64,000 nucleotides of DNA from Paraburkholderia youngii (GTDB lineage: Bacteria; Pseudomonadota; Gammaproteobacteria; Burkholderiales; Burkholderiaceae), in NCBI RefSeq assembly GCF_013366925.1, contig NZ_JAALDK010000001.1, positions 3,899,165-3,963,164 of the forward strand, in the 5' to 3' direction. Both the position numbers and the translations under genes were made by a program. A model generated the notes under the pieces. The model saw only the letters and a list, made by a program, of their open reading frames with translations. It was not told where the DNA came from and did no database searches. The first letter of the stretch is position 1. Each line of letters opens with the position of its first letter. Shown piece by piece: positions 15,731 through 23,996 of the stretch.

Positions 15731-16549
15731 ATGAAAACACTCAGCCGAATCCTGATCGTGCTGGTGCTGTTACTGGCGCTATCCCCAGTGGTTCATGCAA
15801 TGAGAAAATTTCCCGCCACTGATTTTTTTAGCGGCCCGCAACTCGAACTGGCGCAGGCCATCGAGCGAGGTGACATGGAGCAGGTCAGGCGGCTGGCACC
15901 AAAGGCGGACCTGAACACGCCTGGACGCAAGAACATGACGATGCTGTTTTTTGCGTTCCAGGAGGCATTGCAGCTCGACCCGCATCGGCTTGCGGTTATG
16001 TCGGAGGTGGTGAAGGCCGGAGCCGATCCCTTGCAGGAAGTGCCGGATTTTGGTGACCCGCTCGGGGTCATGCTCAACAGCGCGCAACCGGAATTCCTGC
16101 GTGCGATGCTGGACGGCGGTGTTGATCCCAACACCATGATCGAGGGCCGCAGACCCATCGTTTTCTTTGTTACAAGCGATCGCAAATTGGGCTCACTCCA
16201 GTTGCTGGTGGAGCGTGGCGCGGATGTGGACCAGCGCGATTCGTTGCGCAACACATCTCTCTACGAAGCGCTAACTGGCTATGACACCGGGGCAGTCAAT
16301 TACCTTCTCGATCACGGAGCAAACCCGAACACTTACAACATCAATGGAATCTCGTTTCCGAGACAATTGGAATCGCAAATGGAACATGTAGGCCCCACCT
16401 CCGAATCAGGTGTCAAACTGGTCGAAATCCGGGACCGCATCATCAGGATGGGCGTGAAATGGCCCCCGGAGACTCCGGGGCAGATACGGGCTCGTTGGGG
16501 AGCCAATCCTCCGCGCCGGCTCGATGACAGCAAGCTTCCGCTGCCTTGA
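15731..16549 (+). CDS. Periplasmic ankyrin-repeat protein 2, tandem paralogue
   Basis: A 272-residue tandem duplicate of the preceding gene, starting 18 bases after its stop with the same 5' leader (AACGAGGCTGAAAGCG then ATGAAAACACTCAGCCG). Signal peptide residues 1-23 and the same ankyrin layout. By eye the first 134 residues differ at only about 14 positions and the last ~45 are nearly identical, but residues ~135-225 (repeat loops) diverge strongly (for example DTGAVNYLL against ALDQIDYLL). That pattern suggests different binding specificity with homogenised ends. Probably cotranscribed with the lipase and paralogue 1. Confidence 0.8.
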   Translation: MKTLSRILIVLVLLLALSPVVHAMRKFPATDFFSGPQLELAQAIERGDMEQVRRLAPKADLNTPGRKNMTMLFFAFQEALQLDPHRLAVMSEVVKAGADPLQEVPDFGDPLGVMLNSAQPEFLRAMLDGGVDPNTMIEGRRPIVFFVTSDRKLGSLQLLVERGADVDQRDSLRNTSLYEALTGYDTGAVNYLLDHGANPNTYNINGISFPRQLESQMEHVGPTSESGVKLVEIRDRIIRMGVKWPPETPGQIRARWGANPPRRLDDSKLPLP

Positions 16550-16660
16550 CGCAGCTACACGCTGGCGAGAGGTTAGAAGTTCTTAACCGCCTCGCATACG
16601 ACAAGGCGGATAGGGCTGAAGGCGAAGATGAGACAGTTCCGGCTATAAAAAACGATGCGC
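16550..16660. other. Right junction with remnant of chemoreceptor 3' end
   Basis: The segment GGGCTGAAGGCGA..GA-x-ACAGTTCCGGCT-ATAAAAA at about 16613-16650 copies the end of the chemoreceptor gene (GGGCTGAAGGCGATGGTGGG then GCAGTTCCGGCTGTAAAAA at 13147-13185). The stop codon is altered by one base in the same position. It marks the right edge of the inserted cassette. Confidence 0.75.
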
Positions 16661-16663
16661 TCG

Positions 16664-17563
16664 TCAGCTCGCGTTGGCCGACGCGAAGTGGGAGTTGGAA
16701 CCCGTCCCCGGCCGCACTACCACCGTGCAGGTCGTGCCCGCCGCCAGCATCACATCGGCCGGCACCGAGTCGATTTTCACGCGCACCGGCACGCGTTGCG
16801 CGAGGCGCACCCAGTTGAAGGTCGGATTCACGTCCGCAAGCAGCTCGTGGCTTTGCGGATTGTCGCGGTCGTAAATGCCGCGCGAGATGCTCTCCACATG
16901 GCCTTGCAGCGTGCCGCCGCTCATCAGCCGCACTTCGGCCTGATCGCCGATGCGCACGTGCGGCAGCTTGGTTTCCTCGAAATAGCCATACACCCAGAAC
17001 GAACGACTATCGACGATCGCGAGCTTCGCGGCGCCGGCGGTCGCATAGTCGCCGCGGAACACCGAGAGGTTGGTCACGTAGCCATCGACCGGCGACACGA
17101 CGCGCGTGCGCTCGAGGTTCAGCTTCGCGGCGTCGAGCGCGGCGAGCGCCTGCTGATAGGCGGCATCGGCGGCGGACGCGGTATGCGTCGCGTTTTCGCG
17201 GGCCTCCTTCGACACCACCTGCGAATCCATGTCGGCACGCCGTTGCGCGTCGTCGCGCTTCATCTGCAATTCGGCCTTGCGCGCGGCCACCGCGGCCTGC
17301 GCCTGCTCCACCGCGATCTGATAATGCGACGGATCGATCTGCATCAGCAGCTCGCCCTTCTTCACGAACTGGTTGTCCTTGACCGGCAGATCGACGATCG
17401 CGCCCGACACGTCCGGCGCGACGTTGACGATCTCGGCGCGTACGCGGCCGTCGCGCGTCCACGGTTCGTCCATGTAATGGACCCACAGCACGCGGCCAAT
17501 CAGGATCGCGACGATGAAAATGACGGCTGTCGCGATGAAGCCCACAAGATTTCGGATGGTCAT
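16664..17563 (-). CDS. HlyD-family membrane fusion protein (AaeA-like)
   Basis: A 299-residue periplasmic adaptor. An N-terminal membrane anchor (residues ~5-28) is followed by a biotinyl/lipoyl-like half (RAEIVNVAPDVSGAIVDLPV), a short alpha-hairpin (~85-145), the second lipoyl half (VVSPVDGYVTNLSVFRGDYA) and beta-barrel (WVYGYFEETKLPHVRIGDQA). It would bridge the FUSC pump and the outer membrane lipoprotein. Length and domain order match AaeA of the p-hydroxybenzoate efflux system. It is the last gene of the operon, 13 bases after the DUF1656 gene. Part of its 3' end is duplicated as a pseudogene at 13.2-13.45 kb. Confidence 0.88.
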   Translation of the reverse strand: MTIRNLVGFIATAVIFIVAILIGRVLWVHYMDEPWTRDGRVRAEIVNVAPDVSGAIVDLPVKDNQFVKKGELLMQIDPSHYQIAVEQAQAAVAARKAELQMKRDDAQRRADMDSQVVSKEARENATHTASAADAAYQQALAALDAAKLNLERTRVVSPVDGYVTNLSVFRGDYATAGAAKLAIVDSRSFWVYGYFEETKLPHVRIGDQAEVRLMSGGTLQGHVESISRGIYDRDNPQSHELLADVNPTFNWVRLAQRVPVRVKIDSVPADVMLAAGTTCTVVVRPGTGSNSHFASANAS

Positions 17564-17576
17564 GTTTCGACTCTGA

Positions 17577-17777
17577 TCAACGATAAACGGCGAGGCCGAG
17601 AAGGCCGCACACGGACACGAGCAAGCTCGCCCGGAACAGGGAGGGATGCCACACCACGCGATAGAGGCCCGTATAGGCGATCACGCGATCGAGTAGCCAG
17701 GTCAGCGCGGCGCCCGCGATGAACAGCAGCAGAATGGCCGGCACATAGGCATCGAGCACGGCGATATCACGCGGCAT
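17577..17777 (-). CDS. DUF1656 small membrane protein (AaeX-like)
   Basis: A 66-residue protein with two membrane helices (residues ~10-28 and ~45-63) and the family pattern PRDIAVLDAYVPAILLLF. AaeX proteins accompany AaeA/AaeB-type pumps; their exact role is unsettled. The start overlaps the end of the FUSC gene by 11 bases, implying translational coupling. Confidence 0.88.
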   Translation of the reverse strand: MPRDIAVLDAYVPAILLLFIAGAALTWLLDRVIAYTGLYRVVWHPSLFRASLLVSVCGLLGLAVYR

Positions 17778-19983
17778 GAGGAGCTCCTTCTTCTGAGGTG
17801 TCCGCGCGCGCGCCGATCGCCGAGGCGAGCGGCGACTGCGGATCGAGCAGCGCGGTACGAATGAAATGCAGTTGACTGAGGATGCGCAGCAGCTGATGGC
17901 GTTCTTCGCGCGATGGCGTGAAGCCGGCCATCAACTGCTGTACTTGCGCGATCGCGTCGGCGGTCGCCGCGAGAGCGCGCGCGAATTGCTGTTCCCGTGG
18001 CCGCTCGAACAGCGCCGCGAGCGCATCGCGCAGCGCACGCAGTGCGACGCGCCACGGTGCCGCCTTGTGGTAGCGCGGCTCGTTGGGCAGCGTCGCGATT
18101 TCGCGGCGCAGGTCGATCACCGCGTTGCCGACCTCCAACACTGAAAACAGCCAGCGCAGCGTGTCGCGCTTCGTTTCAGGCTCGTTCTGCGACAGCGAGT
18201 TGATCTGGAACATCAGATCGCGCGCGCCGCTCTCGAAGCGCGAGCGCACGCGCGCAAGACTCGCGCGGCCAGCCAGCACCACCTGGCGGCGCAGGTCGAC
18301 GAGCAGGCGGTTGCGCAGCCACGGCATGGACGGCGGCAGCAGCACCGCGAAAGCGATCGACGCCACCAGCATCGACAGCACCAGCGCGAGCGCGTCGTTC
18401 ATGAACGAGCTCGGGTCGTAGTGAATCACGTTGTCGGGGCCGGCGAGGAAGCAGAAGAAGATGCAATAGCCGACGCCGTAGCCCGCGAGCTTCGCACGCG
18501 TGGTCATGAACACGCCGAGCAGCAGGAACGGCGTGAGCGCGACGCACAGCATCACGAAGCCGTCGATGTGCGGATAGACGCCGAACACCGCGGTCATGCC
18601 CATCAGCGTCGCGAGCACCGTGCCGCCGGCCATCTGGAACGCGGTGCGCTTCGGGTCCGGCGACGACGACGCGAGCGCGCACACGGCCGCCGCGTCCAGC
18701 GTCAGCGTCGAGCCGCTCGGCCACGCAGTCGCGATCCAGAACGCGCCGAGCACCAGCATCACGATGGCTGCGCGCAGGCCCGCGACGCCGGCCGCGATCG
18801 CGTTGGTTTTCGGTTCGTAGCGCTCGATCCAGCGTTCGCGCGCGTGCGTGTCGACCGCGAGCGACGCGTAGGTCGCCGCGTACGCGTGCAGGTCGTCGAT
18901 GAAGCGGTACAGCAGTTCGGCGCCCGTGTCGAAATCGAGCAACGGCGCGTCGGGATGCGTTTCGAGCTCGTCGCGCGTCGCGCGCACGCGTTTCGGCAAT
19001 TCGCTCCTGTAGGTGTCGAGCTGCGCCGCGGCGTGCGCGGCGTCGACCGCGCTCAGCACCGGCTCGCCCGACTTCGCGAGCAACGGCGCGATCTCCTTGA
19101 AGTACGGCTCGAGCGCGTCGATCGCAATCGACGCGCCGTGGGTGCCGTTCTCGCGCAGACGGTTCATCAGCTGATGCAGCGCGTGAAAGCGCGTCGACGC
19201 GGTCATGAACTCGCTGTTCAGACGCGCGAGGCGCCCGCCGCGCATCCGCGAATCGGGACCTTCGAACATGGCGATGCTGCGCGCGGCCTCGAAGCCGACG
19301 ATGTCGGCGACGAAGCGCGCATTGGTCGCCTCGATCTGCGCGCGGTCGTTGCGGCCGGCCAGCGACGTCGACACGTATTCGACGAAGGCCGAGAAGCGCG
19401 CGCGCACAGTGCTGCGCATCTGCTGGCCGGCGAATTGCGGAAACACGAGGCCGCTCACCGCGCCCGCGCAGATGATGCCGATCACGACTTCGGCGACCCG
19501 CGTGAGCGCGCTGAGAAACGCGCCGTCCGGATGCTGCCACGCCGGGATGCCGATCAGCGCGGCCGTGTAGCCGGCCAGCACGAAGCCGTACGAACGGAAG
19601 TTGCGATTGCGCGCGGCGCCGGCAGTGCAGATGCCGACCCAGATCGCGGTCGTAATCAGAAACAGCTCCGGCTGCTGCGCGAACAGGCCGATCAGCGCGA
19701 GCATCACGACCAGACCGACCAGCGTGCCGCAGATCCGGTAGAAGCTCTTCGCGAACACGGCGCCGCTTTGCGGCTGCATCACGATGAACACGGTGGTCAT
19801 CGCGGTGCGCGGCTGCGGCAGATCGAGTTTCATCGCGATGCCGAGCGCGAGGAAACACGCGGCGAGCGATTTGAACAGGTACATCCACACGAGGCCGTCG
19901 GTGCGCGCCCAGTGGGCGGCGGCTTCGTAGAGTGCGGCGAACGACGCGGGGCGCGCGGTCGATTGGGAGGGCGACGAGGACAT
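17767..19983 (-). CDS. FUSC-family aromatic acid efflux pump (AaeB-like)
   Basis: A 738-residue inner membrane protein with two membrane bundles of about five to six helices each (residues ~35-185 and ~395-545), separated by a soluble domain and followed by a helical C-terminal domain. PQPRTAMTTVFIVMQPQSGAVFAKSFYRICGTLVG is the FUSC N-terminal signature (positions ~53-88). Relatives export aromatic carboxylic acids such as p-hydroxybenzoate, fusaric acid or salicylate. It sits between the outer membrane lipoprotein gene (8 bases upstream) and DUF1656, forming a full tripartite system. The substrate is not evident from sequence. Confidence 0.9.
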   Translation of the reverse strand: MSSSPSQSTARPASFAALYEAAAHWARTDGLVWMYLFKSLAACFLALGIAMKLDLPQPRTAMTTVFIVMQPQSGAVFAKSFYRICGTLVGLVVMLALIGLFAQQPELFLITTAIWVGICTAGAARNRNFRSYGFVLAGYTAALIGIPAWQHPDGAFLSALTRVAEVVIGIICAGAVSGLVFPQFAGQQMRSTVRARFSAFVEYVSTSLAGRNDRAQIEATNARFVADIVGFEAARSIAMFEGPDSRMRGGRLARLNSEFMTASTRFHALHQLMNRLRENGTHGASIAIDALEPYFKEIAPLLAKSGEPVLSAVDAAHAAAQLDTYRSELPKRVRATRDELETHPDAPLLDFDTGAELLYRFIDDLHAYAATYASLAVDTHARERWIERYEPKTNAIAAGVAGLRAAIVMLVLGAFWIATAWPSGSTLTLDAAAVCALASSSPDPKRTAFQMAGGTVLATLMGMTAVFGVYPHIDGFVMLCVALTPFLLLGVFMTTRAKLAGYGVGYCIFFCFLAGPDNVIHYDPSSFMNDALALVLSMLVASIAFAVLLPPSMPWLRNRLLVDLRRQVVLAGRASLARVRSRFESGARDLMFQINSLSQNEPETKRDTLRWLFSVLEVGNAVIDLRREIATLPNEPRYHKAAPWRVALRALRDALAALFERPREQQFARALAATADAIAQVQQLMAGFTPSREERHQLLRILSQLHFIRTALLDPQSPLASAIGARADTSEEGAPHAA

Positions 19984-19991
19984 GGCCTTTC

Positions 19992-21617
19992 TTACTCGGA
20001 TGCGGGCGCGTTCGGGGCGCGCGAGGCGGTGGTGGCGGTGGTGACTGCGATCGTCCTGGCGTTGGCGTTCGCATCCGCCTTTGCCTTCGCCGTGCCGGTA
20101 TCCGCCGAGCCGCTCTTGCCTTCGTTGCTGCCCTTGCCATGCGCCGGCAACGTTTCGTTATCCTGCGGACCGTTGGCCGGATCGTCGAGACCGCCGCCGA
20201 GCGCCGTCATCAGCGATGCATGCGCGCCAAGACGCTCGGCCTGCACCTTGGCGACGCCTTCCTGCGCACGCAGCAACTGGTTTTGCGCGACCAGCACGTT
20301 CAGATAGTCGGTCAAGCCGCGCCGGAAACCCTCGCGCGACAGATCGTAGTTCCTGCGCGCGGCAGCGACCGAGCGGTCGGCGTCGTCGGCCTGGGTGGTC
20401 AGCGAACGGATGCGGATCACCTGGTCGGAAATGTCCTTCAGCGCGGTGACGATCGACTGGTTGTAGCGCTCGACCGCTTCGTCGTAGCCCGCCGACGCGG
20501 CGCCGAGCTGCGAGCGCAGCCGGCCGCCGTCGAAGATCGGCAGCGTCAGCGCGGGGCCCGCGCTCCAGCTATGTGACGGACTCTTCAGGAACTGGAACAG
20601 CGGCCCCATCGCCGCATAGCCGCCGATCGACGCGAGCAGGTTGATGTCCGGATAGAACCCGGCCTTGGCGACGTCGATGCCGCGCGCCTGTGCGGCGACC
20701 GTCCAGCGCGCCGCGACCACGTCGGGGCGGTGGCCGATCAGATCCGCGGGCAGCGCGGCCGGCAAACCGGCGGGCGCGGCGAGCGACAACGTCGGGCGCT
20801 GGATCGCGTCGCCGGCGCCTGGACCCTTGCCCGCGAGCGCGGCCAACTGATTGCGGCCGAGCGCAATCTTTTCCTCGATCGCGTCGATCTGGCGCTCGTA
20901 CTCGGGCATCGGCGTTTCGGCCTGGCTCACTTCGAGCTGCGTGCCGATGCCGCCCCTCAGGCGCCGGTTCGCGAGGTCGACGATTTGCTGCTGTTGTTGC
21001 AGCGTGGCCTTCGCGATATCGAGCAGCGCGTAGTTCAGCGACATTTCGATATAGGTGCGCACGACGTTCGCTTGCAGTTCGAGCTGTGCGGCGCGCGCGT
21101 CGGCGGCGCTCGCGTGTGCGAGGTCGAGCGCGCGCTCGGCGGCGTTCTTGTCCTTGCCCCAGAAGTCGAGGTGATAGGCGAGGGCGAGGGTGCCGGTGTT
21201 GTTCCACGACTGCTCGCCGGCGAGCGGCCCCGGCCCGTAGAACACGTTGTCGGGCCATTGTTCGCGCTGGATCGACAGGCTGCCGTTGACTTGCGGCGCG
21301 AGCGCCGCGCGCGCGACGCCGGCCATCGACGCCGCCTCGCGCACGCGCGCCTGGGCGACCGCGAGACTCGGATTGCCGGCCTGTGCGTCCGCGATCCACC
21401 GGTTCAGCTGCGGATCGTCATAGGCGCGCCACCAGTCGGCGGCGGGCCACTGCGCATCGGCGTTGGCGGCGCGAATCGCGTTGCCGGCGTCGAGCGATGA
21501 AGGATTGATCGTGCGCGTTTGCGGCGCCACGCCCCCGGTACTTGCGCATCCGGCGATTGTTAATAGGATCGTAAGAACCGAGGCTGCGGCGATCCATTTG
21601 TGTACCGGAGACTGCAC
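19992..21617 (-). CDS. Outer membrane efflux lipoprotein, NodT/TolC type
   Basis: A 541-residue outer membrane channel. I start at GTG 21617, because a strong GGAGGA lies 5 bases upstream; a TTG at 21629 would overlap that site. The signal peptide ends in the lipobox IAGCAST, so it is a lipoprotein. Two TolC-type repeats follow with the usual long helices (QAGNPSLAVAQARVREAASM; ALDLAHASAADARAAQLELQ). The C-terminus after residue ~480 is low-complexity, Ala/Asn/Lys-rich. First gene of the efflux operon, divergent from the LysR gene. Confidence 0.9.
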   Translation of the reverse strand: MQSPVHKWIAAASVLTILLTIAGCASTGGVAPQTRTINPSSLDAGNAIRAANADAQWPAADWWRAYDDPQLNRWIADAQAGNPSLAVAQARVREAASMAGVARAALAPQVNGSLSIQREQWPDNVFYGPGPLAGEQSWNNTGTLALAYHLDFWGKDKNAAERALDLAHASAADARAAQLELQANVVRTYIEMSLNYALLDIAKATLQQQQQIVDLANRRLRGGIGTQLEVSQAETPMPEYERQIDAIEEKIALGRNQLAALAGKGPGAGDAIQRPTLSLAAPAGLPAALPADLIGHRPDVVAARWTVAAQARGIDVAKAGFYPDINLLASIGGYAAMGPLFQFLKSPSHSWSAGPALTLPIFDGGRLRSQLGAASAGYDEAVERYNQSIVTALKDISDQVIRIRSLTTQADDADRSVAAARRNYDLSREGFRRGLTDYLNVLVAQNQLLRAQEGVAKVQAERLGAHASLMTALGGGLDDPANGPQDNETLPAHGKGSNEGKSGSADTGTAKAKADANANARTIAVTTATTASRAPNAPASE

Positions 21618-21650
21618 GATTTCCTCCAAATTTGACTATAGAACCTTGTG

Positions 21651-21677
21651 CGCAATTATATTTTTCGATCAATTGCG
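21651..21677. promoter_or_regulatory. Inverted repeat, candidate LysR operator
   Basis: CGCAATT (21651-21657) and AATTGCG (21671-21677) are separated by an A/T-rich 13-base spacer, in the 211 bases between the divergent efflux operon and its LysR regulator. This fits the dyad sites bound by LysR-type regulators. AT content peaks here, so the operon promoter probably overlaps. Confidence 0.45.
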
Positions 21678-21828
21678 GAATAACCGGTAAAGATGCAAGG
21701 CATTTTTACGGGACATGAGATAATGGCCATTGCTGATCGTGTAACAATCGCTGCCGATTTTTCGCAACTGTGCTGCATGGGATCGGAGCAAGGGCTAGAG
21801 CGCAAACTCCGGTCGACAGAGGATAGGT

Positions 21829-22767
21829 ATGGACACGCTTCAAAACATGCGCGTATTCGTCCGCGTCGTCGAAGCGGGCAGCTTCACGGGCGCCGCGCAA
21901 CATCTGAATACGACGACGGCCTACGCGTCGCGCGCGGTTTCCGATCTGGAAGCGCATCTGCGCACGCGGCTGTTGAACCGGACCACGCGCCGCATCGCGC
22001 TGACCGAGGCGGGCGAGCGCTATCTGCAGCGCTGCGAGCAGATCCTCGCGTACGTGGATCAGGCGGAGGCCGAGGCGAGCGACGCGCACGCGCGCCCGTC
22101 CGGCAAGCTGAAGGTTCACGCGATGACGAGCTTCGGCCAGCACTACGTGGTGCCGGCCGTGAGCCGTTACCAGCAGCGCTACCCGGACGTGCATGTCGAA
22201 CTGACGCTCGCGCAGCGCATGCCGGATCTGCTCGACGAAGGCTTCGACGTGTCGCTGACGCTCGCCACCGTCCTGCCGGACTCGGGGCTCGTGTCGCAGC
22301 GCATTGGCAGCGCGTTCAGCATTGCGTGCGCGTCGCCTGCGTATCTCGAGCGGCGCGGCGTGCCGCAAACGCCCGCGGACCTCGCGCAGCACACCTGCCT
22401 GCAGATGGTGACGCCGGTGTACCCGCCCGACAAATGGACCTTCGACGGCCCGAACGGCGAGGAAGTCGTGTCGCTCGGTTCGGCGACGTTCCAGGTGAAC
22501 GTGGCCGAGGCGATGGTCGTGGCTGTCGCCCAGGGCATGGGCATCGCGCTGATTCCGATCTACTCGGCGATCAGTGGTTTGCGCAGCGGTGAACTGGTGT
22601 GGCTGCTGCCCGAGTACACGTCACAGCAGATGAATCTGTATGCGCTGTATCCGTCGCGGCAGTATCTCGATGCGAAGATCCGCACATGGGTCGAATTCCT
22701 GCGCGACGAGTTGCCCTCGACGCTGGCGGCGGATCAGGAAGAATTGCGGCAGTTCGCGCGAACCTGA
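21829..22767 (+). CDS. LysR-family transcriptional regulator (AaeR-like)
   Basis: A 312-residue regulator. Residues ~1-60 form the winged helix-turn-helix (MRVFVRVVEAGSFTGAAQHL, then ASRAVSDLEAHLRTRLLNRT); residues ~90-295 are the periplasmic-binding-like effector domain (KLKVHAMTSFGQHYVVPAVS). ATG 21829 is preceded by AGAGGA. It is divergent from the efflux operon, the standard arrangement for local control, so it probably activates efflux when an aromatic acid is bound. The cognate ligand is unknown. Confidence 0.9.
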   Translation: MDTLQNMRVFVRVVEAGSFTGAAQHLNTTTAYASRAVSDLEAHLRTRLLNRTTRRIALTEAGERYLQRCEQILAYVDQAEAEASDAHARPSGKLKVHAMTSFGQHYVVPAVSRYQQRYPDVHVELTLAQRMPDLLDEGFDVSLTLATVLPDSGLVSQRIGSAFSIACASPAYLERRGVPQTPADLAQHTCLQMVTPVYPPDKWTFDGPNGEEVVSLGSATFQVNVAEAMVVAVAQGMGIALIPIYSAISGLRSGELVWLLPEYTSQQMNLYALYPSRQYLDAKIRTWVEFLRDELPSTLAADQEELRQFART

Positions 22768-22965
22768 ACGGTCTGCTCGTCAAGCGTTGACGTTCGAGGG
22801 GCGCGCGACGTGACAGCCTGTTACACACGCCCCGCGTCGCAACATTTCTTTACTTCTGCCGCGCAGTCGATTTGTTAACGTGTCGTTCACGCGTCGCCGC
22901 TCTGGCCGGACGCGCTGGATTCGCCGCCGTTCGGCACCTCGCAACCACTGAAGGACGACACATCC

Positions 22966-23118
22966 ATGGATACGCACCTGATGATCGGCTTGGCCGTCAT
23001 GTTCGGATTGATCGGCGTCGCCGCGTCGCGCGATTTGCTGCGCCGCATGCGTGTACAGCAGCCGCGGCTCGTGCCGGTCGAAGTCGAGTCACAGGATGCG
23101 CCGCGGCCAGAGCGGTGA
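22966..23118 (+). CDS. Small membrane protein (50 residues)
   Basis: A short open frame from ATG 22966 to TGA 23118 with AAGGA at 22951-22955. Residues ~5-20 form one membrane helix (MIGLAVMFGLIGVAASRDLL), followed by a basic stretch (RRMRVQQPR) and an acidic tail, giving a single-pass protein with its C-terminus inside. No family recognised. Helix, positive-inside charge and ribosome binding site support it as real. It converges with the metallophosphoesterase gene 19 bases away. Confidence 0.55.
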   Translation: MDTHLMIGLAVMFGLIGVAASRDLLRRMRVQQPRLVPVEVESQDAPRPER

Positions 23119-23137
23119 GCGGGCCCGCTAGAACCAG

Positions 23138-23944
23138 CTAGATCTCGACGACCTTGTCCCACGCAAACAGCGGATTTTCCCACTCGCGCGTGCGCCGGTC
23201 GAAATAGCCGCGCGGATTGCACACCACACGCGTGCCGTCCACCACATAGTCGAACGACGTATGCGTGTGGCCGTGAATCCACAACGCGACGGGCGCGCGC
23301 ACGAGCTCCGGCAGGTGATTGACGAAGCCCGCCGACACGCGGTCCTCGGCAAAGCGCTCGGCGAGACTCAGCCGATGCGGCGCATGGTGCGTGACCACGA
23401 TCGTTTGGCCGGCGAATGGTTTGGTCAGCTCGCTTTCGAGCCACGCGCGCGCATGCTGGTGCAGCGCGAGCGAATCGGCCGGCGTGAAGTCGCGCGCCGC
23501 ATCGCGCGGGTCGTGCGGCCAGTTCATCTGGATCAGCCCGCGATAATCGAGCATGACGCGCCGCGCGGCGACGATCGATTCCTCGATTGCTTCGGGCGTC
23601 GCGCCGTACAGCGCAAAGTCTGTCCACAGCGTCGTGCCGAGCACGCGCCAGCGCCCCTGGCTATCGACGAGCGTGGCGTTGTTCAGCACGTGCACGTTAT
23701 CGACCTGTGCGGCCGCGTCGAGCGTCGCGCTCTCCAGCGCGCCGAACTCGCCGTCGTAATACTCGTGATTGCCCGGTACGTAGACGACCGGCACCGTGTC
23801 GTCGAACGCCTGCGCGGCCCAGCGCGGGCCGGCCGCGTGGTTGTGAATGTCGCCCGCCAGCACGACCAGATCCGCCTGCGCATGCGGGATCAGTTCAGGC
23901 TCGTCGTTTTCCAGATGCAGATCGGACAGCACGCGAATCTTCAC
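23138..23944 (-). CDS. Calcineurin-like metallophosphoesterase
   Basis: A 268-residue protein with the five metal-binding motifs of the family: DLHLE (residues 8-12), GDIHNH, GNHEYY, THHAPH and GHTHTSFDY. These coordinate a di-metal centre that hydrolyses phosphoesters. The substrate is not evident; relatives act on nucleotides or nucleic acid ends, or are uncharacterised. No signal peptide, so cytoplasmic. The start ATG 23944 is at the beginning of the conserved first strand. It lies ~50 bases downstream of the FAD oxidase gene and may be cotranscribed with it. Confidence 0.88.
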   Translation of the reverse strand: MKIRVLSDLHLENDEPELIPHAQADLVVLAGDIHNHAAGPRWAAQAFDDTVPVVYVPGNHEYYDGEFGALESATLDAAAQVDNVHVLNNATLVDSQGRWRVLGTTLWTDFALYGATPEAIEESIVAARRVMLDYRGLIQMNWPHDPRDAARDFTPADSLALHQHARAWLESELTKPFAGQTIVVTHHAPHRLSLAERFAEDRVSAGFVNHLPELVRAPVALWIHGHTHTSFDYVVDGTRVVCNPRGYFDRRTREWENPLFAWDKVVEI

Positions 23945-23996
23945 GGACGCGCCTCCTGCGAAACGCCGCCGCGCCGGATCGCGGTGGCTTCAAACA

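Noticed and set aside
16555..16600. Terminator after the second ankyrin gene
   Set aside because: GGTTAGAAGTTCTTAACC forms only a short imperfect hairpin with no T-run.
18421..20307. 628-residue frame antisense to the FUSC gene
   Set aside because: Shadow of the real gene; Arg/His/Glu-rich composition without any domain.
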